DNA of 10,902 bases, taken from the NCBI GenBank assembly GCA_025351985.1, contig JANXUW010000154.1, positions 1 through 10,902 on the forward strand, given 5' to 3'. The translations under genes were made by a program, and so were the position numbers. A model generated the notes under the pieces. It made no database searches, had not been told where the DNA came from, and was given only the letters and a program-made list of their open reading frames with translations. The stretch's first letter is position 1; each line of letters opens with the position of its first letter. Positions 1 through 6,108 of this stretch are shown in pieces. This DNA is from Pseudolysobacter sp. (GTDB lineage Bacteria > Pseudomonadota > Gammaproteobacteria > Xanthomonadales > Rhodanobacteraceae).

Positions 1-239
1 AGATTGCCTGCCGAGGGCGGCGCGGTATGGCAATCGACACAGCCTTCGCTGCCGCCATTGGTCAGGAAATTATCGAACAGACCCTGCACTGCGGCACCAT
101 AGGTGATGGCATCAGTCACCGGAACATTTTGAATGCTGGTGCAGCCGCTCGGCGCGACGCTCTGGCTGGCAGAGCGTCCAAGCATCGATGCACCGAGCGC
201 ACTGGCGATCGCGATACCCGCAATCGCCCATCGCGGCAC
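1..239 (-). CDS. Secreted c-type-cytochrome-like protein (partial, 3' end outside window)
   Basis: The reading frame stays open from the right end to the left edge of the window, so only the N-terminal 79 codons are seen. They give a short basic start (VPRW), a hydrophobic stretch with small residues (about residues 4-20), a likely signal peptide cut near residues 24-29 (SQSVA), then a mature region with CVDCH at residues 67-71. CxxCH is the covalent haem-c attachment motif, so the product is probably an exported haem protein. Sec export with periplasmic haem attachment would be the family norm. The start is uncertain: GTG at 239 gives a compact signal peptide, while an in-frame TTG at 293 would overlap the end of the DUF1501 gene by 14 bases. 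Neither has a strong ribosome site. The position just downstream of the DUF1501 gene suggests co-transcription. The axial methionine and the rest of the fold lie outside the window, so the cytochrome class cannot be named. Confidence 0.72.
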   Translation of the reverse strand, partial: MPRWAIAGIAIASALGASMLGRSASQSVAPSGCTSIQNVPVTDAITYGAAVQGLFDNFLTNGGSEGCVDCHTAPPSAGN

Positions 240-279
240 GGGCGAGATCGGACTTCGTCTCGTCGCGACATCGCGCGAC

Positions 280-1827
280 TCAGACGAACCCAAGATTCTT
301 GCTCGTGAAGTTGTGCAGGTTCGGGAAAATGGTGTTGCAGTCGGTCGCCGAAACGCCCATCCACTGCGCCAGTGTGGCGGCGTACTGCTCCACACCGATG
401 CCCGGAATCATCTGCCCGCGCGAGAAGTTGTTCGGTGCCGGACTGCCGCTGCCGCCGAGCGATTGATTCGGGAATCCGCTGATCGGACCGCCGCCGTTCG
501 CGTACAACTTGCCACCGTTCACCGCGCCGCCGAGCACCATCTGCAATCCACCCCAGCCATGATCGGAGCCCGATCCGTTGGATTGCAAGGTACGCGCGAA
601 ATCGGACACGGTAAACGCCGTGACTTCGTTTTGTGCGTTGACGTCGGTCGGGCCGAGTGAGGTCCAAAACGCGCCGAGCGCCTGTCCCACCTGCGTCAAC
701 AACGAGGCGTGGTTGCCGCCGCCGGACATCAGGCCGGAGTGCAGGTCGAAACCGCCGAGCTGCACGAAATAAATCTGGCGCGTGGCATAACCCTTGGCTT
801 TCGATAACTTGATCATGGTCGCAACGGTCTTGAGCTGCGACGCCAGCGAGTTGTTCGGCGGGAAAGCCGTAGCCGGCACGTAGGTATTCGACGCGGGCGG
901 AAGATTGGGGCCGATCAGGTTGTACAGGTTGCGCCCACGCTGCAGCACGGCGTTGTATTCGCCGGCAAAATCGTTGGCGTAGGTTTCGCCCAGCATCGAG
1001 TTGAGCGCCGCATCGCGTCCGCTGCTGGTGGCGCCGACGGTGCAGGTGGGATTGCACACGCCGCTCAACGAAGTCAGGCCGTTGGACGACATCTGGTACG
1101 GCACCGAACCCGAACCCACCTCGAAACGATTCGCGCCGGCCAGGGAAATCGCCAGCGCCAGTTTCGGGTCGGTGGTCAGGTTCGCGCCTTGCGCCTGCAG
1201 ATTTTCGGCACATAGCCCGCCCCAGCCGACGGCCGAGCTCGCGCTGGTATTGCCTTGATGCCACTGGCTGGTTTGATCGGAATGCGAGAACAACTGCGGC
1301 GGCCGATTTGCCGCGCTGCTGTTGTAGTCGGTCATCACGATCGGCTTGGTCAGCGTGCCGACGTTCACCGCGAACGCCAGATGCCCCTGCGTGTACAGCG
1401 TGGACAGCGGCGTCTGCGTCAAATACGGCGTGGTAAAACTCGGATGCAGAAAGTATTGATTGGTAGCTGAACTCGCATCGTTGCCGTCGATGACTTTTTG
1501 CAAGGCGATATTCGATCCGGTCGGCAACGCCAGGCCGAGTCCACCGCTGTTGGCGGCCGGGTCATACACGCCGCTGCGTGCCGCGGCGTAAATATCGAAA
1601 CGCAGATTGCTGCCGTTGCTGTCGAACGGCACGAGCATGTTCCAGGAATCGTTGCCGCCGTTGAGGTAGACGCACACCAGCGCCTTGTAGCCGGTCAGCG
1701 AACTGGTGCTCGCCAGCGCCGTATTCATCATGCGCAGTTGTGGCATGAGCGCCGCGGCACCGCCACTGGCGGCGAGCAAGCTCAGTTTGTTGAGAAAATC
1801 GCGACGGGAATTTCGAGTATGGCTCAT
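280..1827 (-). CDS. DUF1501 family protein with Tat signal
   Basis: This 515-residue protein belongs to the DUF1501 family, usually placed near the alkaline-phosphatase/sulfatase fold; no reaction is established. The N-terminus carries a twin-arginine signal (SRRDFL at residues 7-12, then a hydrophobic AASGGAAALMPQ stretch), so it should be folded in the cytoplasm and exported by Tat. Family landmarks visible in order are YLNGGNDSWN near the start of the mature domain, a GGFDLHSG segment in the middle, SDFARTLQSNG followed by SDHGWGG, and a C-terminus ending in NLGFV. Length is normal. The ATG at 1827 was chosen over the one at 1854 because a GAGGAA ribosome site lies 6 bases upstream and because it places the twin arginine close to the N-terminus. 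The gene follows the DUF1800 gene by 10 bases, a very common pairing, and is followed by a cytochrome-like gene. The substrate and physiological role are unknown. Confidence 0.93.
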   Translation of the reverse strand: MSHTRNSRRDFLNKLSLLAASGGAAALMPQLRMMNTALASTSSLTGYKALVCVYLNGGNDSWNMLVPFDSNGSNLRFDIYAAARSGVYDPAANSGGLGLALPTGSNIALQKVIDGNDASSATNQYFLHPSFTTPYLTQTPLSTLYTQGHLAFAVNVGTLTKPIVMTDYNSSAANRPPQLFSHSDQTSQWHQGNTSASSAVGWGGLCAENLQAQGANLTTDPKLALAISLAGANRFEVGSGSVPYQMSSNGLTSLSGVCNPTCTVGATSSGRDAALNSMLGETYANDFAGEYNAVLQRGRNLYNLIGPNLPPASNTYVPATAFPPNNSLASQLKTVATMIKLSKAKGYATRQIYFVQLGGFDLHSGLMSGGGNHASLLTQVGQALGAFWTSLGPTDVNAQNEVTAFTVSDFARTLQSNGSGSDHGWGGLQMVLGGAVNGGKLYANGGGPISGFPNQSLGGSGSPAPNNFSRGQMIPGIGVEQYAATLAQWMGVSATDCNTIFPNLHNFTSKNLGFV

Positions 1828-1833
1828 GGTGGA

Positions 1834-1839
1834 TTCCTC
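1834..1839 (-). promoter_or_regulatory. Ribosome binding site of the DUF1501 gene, overlapping the DUF1800 stop
   Basis: GAGGAA on the minus strand sits 6 bases before the ATG at 1827, and its first two bases are part of the TGA that ends DUF1800 (1838-1840). This fixes the DUF1501 start and points to translational coupling of the two genes. Confidence 0.75.
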
Positions 1840-3607
1840 AGCGCTGCGCGGCATATTCGGGCGATAGCATGGTCACGTAGATCAGCGACCAGGCTTTCTC
1901 GTTGGCGGTGGCTCCGTTCAATCCGAACTGGATCATGTTGCTCAGCGCCGATTGCATCGAGCTCGACATGGTGCCGTAGAGCATGTTGGCGTTGATCGTG
2001 GCCACCATCAGCGCTGGCGTGCCGACGTTCGCGGTCAGCGTCGTAAGGTCGATCATCGGTCGCGGTGTGGTCGGCAACGGACTGATGCCGACATACGAAT
2101 TGGCGGTGAAGTTGTAGTAGCTGTTGATCGACGAATACAAGGTGGATTCGTTGAGGATCTGCAGTTCCGGCGAGTTCAAATTATTGGTCGAAAACACGCC
2201 GGGTTGTTGATAATCGGGCGTGTAGAAATTGAACACGGTCGGTGATTCCAGCGGCCCTTGCCCGTAGGCGGTGAGGAAACCGGTGTTGCCGGTCATGCCG
2301 ATTTCGCCGTAGATATCCGCCGCAGGTGCTACGGCATTGAACGCTCGCCACATCGCGGTGAGGCGCAAGATCGGTTCGCGTAATTTGCCGTAACTGTCGG
2401 TTTCGCTGAGAGTGCCGGCGGCGGGTGGATTGCGCGCTTCGCTGTCGGTCAGAATAGCCTTGAGCACATCACCGAGATCGCCCGTGCTGTTGTCGAACAC
2501 CGTCGCCACGCGCTGGATATAGGCGGGCGAAGGATTGCTCGTGACAAAGCGCTGGATCAGCTGGCTCGAAATAAACGGCGCAATGTTCGGATGCGCGGCG
2601 ATGATATCCATCTCGTCACCGAGATCGAGATCGCAATCCTGGCCTGAAGGAATGATTGCGCCGCCGAGCACGGTTTTGTCGGTATGCAAGGTGCCGTCGT
2701 CGCCGGTGATGTCGTGGCGCATATTGCCGTTGGAATACGGAAACAGCTCCGTGCCCCAGCATTGCATCGGATTGTATTGCCCGGCAAACGTCAGGCTGCC
2801 GCCGTAGAAATTCGCACCGCTGAAATTGGCGCCGGTGCCGATCGGCGCATCGCTATAGGTCAATCCGGTAAACACTTTTGCGGTGTGCGTGATCACGTTC
2901 TGATCGTAGGTCGGCACGGTCAGCCCGCCGACCAGCAGTGGTGAATGGTCCTTATTGAGCTTGATCAGACCGACCGAAAACAGCTGCATCACCTCGCGTG
3001 CATAGTTTTCATCCGGGCTGGTGGTCGCGCTCGGTTTGAGATTGCGGAACGCGTTGAGATATTTGCCCATCGTCGGGTTGTAGGTCACGTCGCTGAGCAG
3101 GGTGCGATAGATGCCGAACGCGTCGGTGGCGAGCAAATCGCCGTAGGCGGTCATCGGCACGACATCGCCATTGATCATGCTGCTCTGGTCGGAGACGACA
3201 AAGATCTGACTCAGCGCGTAGGCCATGCGCTGGCGCAATTGATCTGGCGCGTAGGTCGCCTGCCAGAACCAGCGATTCAGGCGCTGTGTCTGGCCGGTGT
3301 TCTGCGCGCCGGCGATACGTGCGTTGACGACGGCCTCGACGGTGGGCTCGCCGAGCGTCGCACGCATGCCGAGTTGTTCCTCGATCCATTCGTTGTAGCC
3401 GACTGCCATCAGGCGCGTGATGTCGGTCTGGTTCGGGCCGAACGTCGCCTGGGTCAGGAAGCGCGAGGCCTCGGCCTTGCTCGCCGGTGCATCGGCCGGA
3501 ATGTCAAAACCGTTGGCATAGATGTGATCGTGCACGCTGGCCAAGGCCGTCGGAGCAGCGAGCGCGACAAGCAACAATGCGGGAATGATCTTGCTCGAAG
3601 TATTCAA
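1838..3607 (-). CDS. DUF1800 family exported protein (TTG start)
   Basis: This 589-residue protein belongs to the DUF1800 family, which is widespread and of unknown biochemical role. A Sec signal peptide spans about residues 1-23 (lysine at 6, hydrophobic IIPALLLVALAAP, cut after ALA). The mature part opens with HDHIYANGFD and then the typical DUF1800 beginning, ASRFLTQATFGP. Other family segments are the middle REVMQLFSVGL, LIQRFVTSNPSPAYIQR followed by GDLGDVLKAIL, and GPLESPTVFNFYTPDYQQPG; it ends at LLSPEYAAQR. The frame is open upstream to an ATG at 3730, but that would add 41 unlike residues before the signal peptide. The TTG at 3607 has GAGG 9 bases upstream and starts the signal peptide directly, so I prefer it. 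It is the first gene of a probable operon with the DUF1501 and cytochrome-like genes. DUF1800-DUF1501 neighbours are usually thought to act together in or outside the periplasm, but their job is not known. Confidence 0.92.
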   Translation of the reverse strand: MNTSSKIIPALLLVALAAPTALASVHDHIYANGFDIPADAPASKAEASRFLTQATFGPNQTDITRLMAVGYNEWIEEQLGMRATLGEPTVEAVVNARIAGAQNTGQTQRLNRWFWQATYAPDQLRQRMAYALSQIFVVSDQSSMINGDVVPMTAYGDLLATDAFGIYRTLLSDVTYNPTMGKYLNAFRNLKPSATTSPDENYAREVMQLFSVGLIKLNKDHSPLLVGGLTVPTYDQNVITHTAKVFTGLTYSDAPIGTGANFSGANFYGGSLTFAGQYNPMQCWGTELFPYSNGNMRHDITGDDGTLHTDKTVLGGAIIPSGQDCDLDLGDEMDIIAAHPNIAPFISSQLIQRFVTSNPSPAYIQRVATVFDNSTGDLGDVLKAILTDSEARNPPAAGTLSETDSYGKLREPILRLTAMWRAFNAVAPAADIYGEIGMTGNTGFLTAYGQGPLESPTVFNFYTPDYQQPGVFSTNNLNSPELQILNESTLYSSINSYYNFTANSYVGISPLPTTPRPMIDLTTLTANVGTPALMVATINANMLYGTMSSSMQSALSNMIQFGLNGATANEKAWSLIYVTMLSPEYAAQR

Positions 3608-3614
3608 GGTAGGG

Positions 3615-3620
3615 ATCCTC
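3615..3620 (-). promoter_or_regulatory. Ribosome binding site supporting the DUF1800 TTG start
   Basis: On the minus strand GAGGAT lies upstream of the TTG at 3607, with 9 bases between GAGG and TTG. The ATG at 3730 has no comparable purine-rich site at the right distance. Together with the signal peptide this decides the start. Confidence 0.6.
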
Positions 3621-3844
3621 GATTGTGTTTTCGGATGCGCCGCGGTAGGCGCAATCCAAGGTATCTGCGGAAGTGTGAGCGATGAGAGAATGCAACCAGC
3701 CTCGCGGGCGTCAATAACGCACCCCAGCATGGTCGGTTGACATTTCTCGCCAATTCGCCGGCCACACGATTATGCCGGCCAAGACTGCTATCCAGAATAG
3801 CCAAGCTGCATCCCCCAATGCATTGCGCTTGACTTGGACTTGAG

Positions 3845-3850
3845 ATTATA
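3845..3850 (-). promoter_or_regulatory. Candidate -10 element (TATAAT)
   Basis: A perfect TATAAT reads on the minus strand. The best -35 is TTGTGC with a 15-base gap, which is short. If used, it would give a leader of about 230 bases before the DUF1800 TTG codon. Because the partner box is weak, the call is tentative. Confidence 0.35.
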
Positions 3851-3956
3851 CCGGCGCTCTGAAACGCACAAGCGCGCGCTGGCATCTGTTGCTACCGCCT
3901 GCTGCAACGTGAGAAGCAACGCACACTTCGAATCCGGATCTATCGGGTTTGGGCTT

Positions 3957-4241
3957 TCAATTTCGCGGTTTCAACAAGGCGTTCATTCTGGCCAGACGCA
4001 GTGGCGTGCCGCTGAGTATCACGGCGTCGGGGCACTTGCGTAGCTGTTGCAGGCAACGCACACAAATACAGACTTCATCGCGTGCGCTAGTCGGCACACG
4101 TTCGAGCGCGTCGGCTGGAATGTGTTCATGGAAACACCAGCAGCGTTGCACGTCGGCATCGCTGTCGCCGCTAGCCAACACGCAGGCGTTGCTGTTGCCG
4201 CACAGCGGGCAAAATTTCGGATCGATGGCTTCAGTCGACAT
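3957..4241 (-). CDS. Cysteine-rich CWC family protein
   Basis: A small 94-residue cytoplasmic protein with no signal peptide. Cysteines at 11, 14, 20, 34, 36, 58, 60, 63 and 70 lie in the order CPLCGNSNAC, then CWC, then CICVRC. This matches the 'cysteine-rich CWC' family (Pfam name from memory), thought to bind metal through its cysteines; no function is established. The conserved C-terminal half after CVRC is followed by a basic tail. The ATG at 4241 fits the short N-terminus of the family, although no good ribosome site precedes it. It follows dusB by 51 bases on the same strand, so the two may share a transcript. A zinc-binding or RNA-related role is only an inference from this context. 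Confidence 0.82.
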   Translation of the reverse strand: MSTEAIDPKFCPLCGNSNACVLASGDSDADVQRCWCFHEHIPADALERVPTSARDEVCICVRCLQQLRKCPDAVILSGTPLRLARMNALLKPRN

Positions 4242-4292
4242 GCAGCGACAAGGCTTGGATCGCGCGTGCGACGTTTACGAACATCGTCCCTT

Positions 4293-5270
4293 TCACGCCG
4301 CGTCCGCCAGCTCAGGCGAAGGGTTGCCATCGAAATATTCTGTGGTCAAACGAAGTTGTTCTTGCGCACTTTCGGCACGATTGACGATGCTGCGAAAGGC
4401 GCGGTTCCGCGCGTACCAGCCGAGATGTTTGCGCGCGATACGCACGCCGCTTTGCTCACCGTAATGCGCATACAGCGCGTGCAGATGGTCGAGCAGAATA
4501 TCGCGGATTTCATCGCGACCCGGCGCCGCCAGAATTTCACCGGTGGCGAGATAATGCGCGATCTCGCGGAATATCCACGGACGCCCTTGCGCCGCACGAC
4601 CGATCATGACCGCATCCGCGCCGGTGGCGTCGAGCACGTAACGTGCTTTCTGCGGCGAGTCGATATCGCCGTTGGCGAAAATCGGAATACGCACCGCCTG
4701 TTTGATCGCGGCGATCGTCGTATATTCTGCATCACCGTTGTACAGATCGGCGCGCGTGCGACCATGCACCGCGAGGGCGGCGATACCCGAGTCTTCGGCG
4801 ATATGCGCGATGCTCACGCCGTTGCGATTTTCGTGATTCCAGCCGGTGCGAATTTTCAGCGTGACCGGCACGTTCACCGCACTCACCACCGCGACAAGAA
4901 TGCGCGCGACCAGTGCCTCGTTCTGCATCAGCGCGCTGCCGGAATATACGTTGCAGACTTTTTTTGCCGGGCAGCCCATGTTGATGTCGATCAGCTGCGC
5001 GCCGTGATCGACATTGTGGCGCGCAGCGTCGGCCAGCATGACCGGATCGAAGCCGGCGATCTGCACGCTGATCGGATCCGGCTCACCGCTGTGATCCATG
5101 CGCCAGCGGCTTTTGTTGGTGCCCCAGAAACGCGGATCGGCGGTCGTCATCTCGGACACCGCCAGGCCTGCACCGAGTCGTTTGCATAACTGCCGGAACG
5201 GTTTGTCGGTGACGCCGGCCATCGGCGCAAGCACCACGTTTGGCTGGATCAGGTAAGGGCCGATTTGCAT
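4293..5270 (-). CDS. dusB: tRNA-dihydrouridine synthase B
   Basis: DusB reduces a uridine of the tRNA D-loop to dihydrouridine, using FMN and NADPH, in the cytoplasm. The 325-residue protein aligns end to end with E. coli DusB (about 321 residues). It shows APMAGVTDKPFR (residues 15-26), VSEM at 38-41, and INMGCPAKK with the conserved catalytic Cys100. KIRTGW (139-144), HGRTR (169-173), ANGDI (199-203) and MIGRAAQGRPWIF (222-234) follow; these make up the FMN/phosphate site of the TIM barrel. A C-terminal helical domain containing IARKHLGWYARN completes it. The ATG at 5270 matches the family start exactly. No ribosome site is visible before it, but TAAACT lies 7 bases upstream. The fis gene that follows dusB in enterobacteria is absent; a CWC gene takes that place. 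Confidence 0.96.
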   Translation of the reverse strand: MQIGPYLIQPNVVLAPMAGVTDKPFRQLCKRLGAGLAVSEMTTADPRFWGTNKSRWRMDHSGEPDPISVQIAGFDPVMLADAARHNVDHGAQLIDINMGCPAKKVCNVYSGSALMQNEALVARILVAVVSAVNVPVTLKIRTGWNHENRNGVSIAHIAEDSGIAALAVHGRTRADLYNGDAEYTTIAAIKQAVRIPIFANGDIDSPQKARYVLDATGADAVMIGRAAQGRPWIFREIAHYLATGEILAAPGRDEIRDILLDHLHALYAHYGEQSGVRIARKHLGWYARNRAFRSIVNRAESAQEQLRLTTEYFDGNPSPELADAA

Positions 5271-5433
5271 GGCTACAGTTTAGCGCGAGCTCGTCCGCCT
5301 GCGCATGTCGAACCCAAATGACTGAGCCTGCACGGAAATTCCAGATGCTCATGCAGCGCTCAAGTTTCTCATGCGCGGAATGAATACCTTTCCGACCACA
5401 CCTACATTTTGCCGCGTTGACCAAGGGACAACC
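5271..5433. other. Divergent intergenic region between dusB and the delta-60 repeat gene
   Basis: This 163-bp stretch must hold the promoters for dusB (leftward) and the delta-60 gene (rightward). On the minus strand TAAACT at 5278-5283 could be a -10 box so near the dusB ATG that its transcript would be almost leaderless, but no good -35 box is present. No clear sigma-70 pair was found on the plus strand. Upstream ATG codons in frame with the delta-60 gene (5371 and 5380) lack ribosome sites. Confidence 0.4.
5423..5428 (+). promoter_or_regulatory. Ribosome binding site of the delta-60 repeat gene
   Basis: AAGGGA ends 5 bases before the ATG at 5434. It favours that start over the in-frame upstream ATG codons at 5371 and 5380, and it places the signal peptide at the N-terminus. 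Confidence 0.65.
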
Positions 5434-6093
5434 ATGACGATGCCACGAATATTTATTTCCATTGTTGCAACGATGATGTCGAGCACGATCGCGATCGCCG
5501 GCTCCGATCTGGATCCGTTGTGGAATCCGCCCGACGGTTACACCGTCACGCATGTCGGCATCGGCGATGCAGTTGTCAACGCGGTGGCGATGGATAGCGT
5601 GGGTCGCATGGTCGTGGCGGGATATTCCACGCCGAGCTCGGGCAGCAACGGCCAGTTTTCGCTGGTGCGTTATCACGGCGACGATTTCCCGGCCTCGATC
5701 GGTTATGAAGATCTCACGTTCAACAGTAACGGTATCGCCAGTGTGCCGGTCGGCATTGCCAGCGCGAATGGATACGCCGTTCAGAGTGGATGCACCGATG
5801 CGAGCGCCACGGGGATCAAGCTCGATGCCGGCGGAAGAGTTTTTGTCAGCGGCACGTGCATGACTACGCAGAACGTTCTGGCACTCGTGCACTACAATGC
5901 CAACGGCACATTGGACACGGCTTTCGCGCCAAACGGTTATGAAACCGAAGTCTTCGGAAATTACGCGAGCGCGTCGGCGCTGGTACTCGATGGCAACGGA
6001 CGCCCGATCGTGGTCGGGCAGCGCATCGCGAATGGTGTCAGCGAGGTCGTGATCAATCGCCACGACTACATTTTTTCGCACGGGTTCGAATAG
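5434..6093 (+). CDS. Secreted delta-60 repeat protein with C-terminal GFE motif
   Basis: The 219-residue product has a signal peptide (residues 1-22, IFISIVATMMSSTIAIA) and then about three units resembling the delta-60 repeat. The units are AVAMDSVGRMVVAGYS (from residue 50) with FSLVRYHGDD; IKLDAGGRVFVSG (128-140) with LALVHYNANGTLDTAF; and LVLDGNGRPIVVGQ (183-196). Such repeats form beta-propeller-like blades in exported proteins, with no known reaction. Cys120 and Cys142 could pair in the oxidising periplasm. The chain stops right after the third unit with DYIFSHGFE, a short terminal motif of the 'IFxxGFE' type. The family usually has more repeats, so this is a short member. It is transcribed away from dusB and converges on the regulator gene, with 15 bp between the stops and no room for a separate terminator. 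Confidence 0.85.
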   Translation: MTMPRIFISIVATMMSSTIAIAGSDLDPLWNPPDGYTVTHVGIGDAVVNAVAMDSVGRMVVAGYSTPSSGSNGQFSLVRYHGDDFPASIGYEDLTFNSNGIASVPVGIASANGYAVQSGCTDASATGIKLDAGGRVFVSGTCMTTQNVLALVHYNANGTLDTAFAPNGYETEVFGNYASASALVLDGNGRPIVVGQRIANGVSEVVINRHDYIFSHGFE

Positions 6094-6108
6094 TGCCTGC
6101 GCGCGACA

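Larger units (their letters stand above)
3608..3956 (-). other. Gene-free leader/intergenic region upstream of DUF1800
   Basis: These 349 bases lie between the stop of the CWC gene and the DUF1800 start, both on the minus strand. I see no convincing gene. It holds a perfect TATAAT (3845-3850), two GCCGGC blocks (3757-3762 and 3774-3779) able to form a 6-bp GC stem with an 11-base loop, and a GTTGC/GCAAC inverted repeat near 3888-3908. No hairpin followed by a T-run, the mark of an intrinsic terminator, was found downstream of the CWC gene. Confidence 0.5.

Noticed and set aside
116..1264. Minus-strand open frame (382 codons) inside the DUF1501 gene
   Set aside because: Arginine-rich shadow frame of DUF1501, which itself shows all family motifs.
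2945..3685. Plus-strand open frame (246 codons) opposite DUF1800
   Set aside because: No signal, no family resemblance, and it lies fully antisense to a strong gene.
3826..3850. Plus-strand sigma-70 promoter (TTGCGC, 18-base gap, TATACC)
   Set aside because: Plausible spacing, but there is no plus-strand gene downstream for over 1.5 kb; kept only as a possible antisense start.
4047..5189. Long plus-strand open frame (380 codons) opposite dusB
   Set aside because: Arginine/histidine/alanine-rich translation typical of an antisense frame in GC-rich DNA; it lies on top of a clear DusB with all motifs.
5083..6081. Minus-strand open frame (332 codons) spanning the dusB start and the delta-60 gene
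   Set aside because: It overlaps two well-supported genes and has no recognisable domain; it is a codon-bias shadow.
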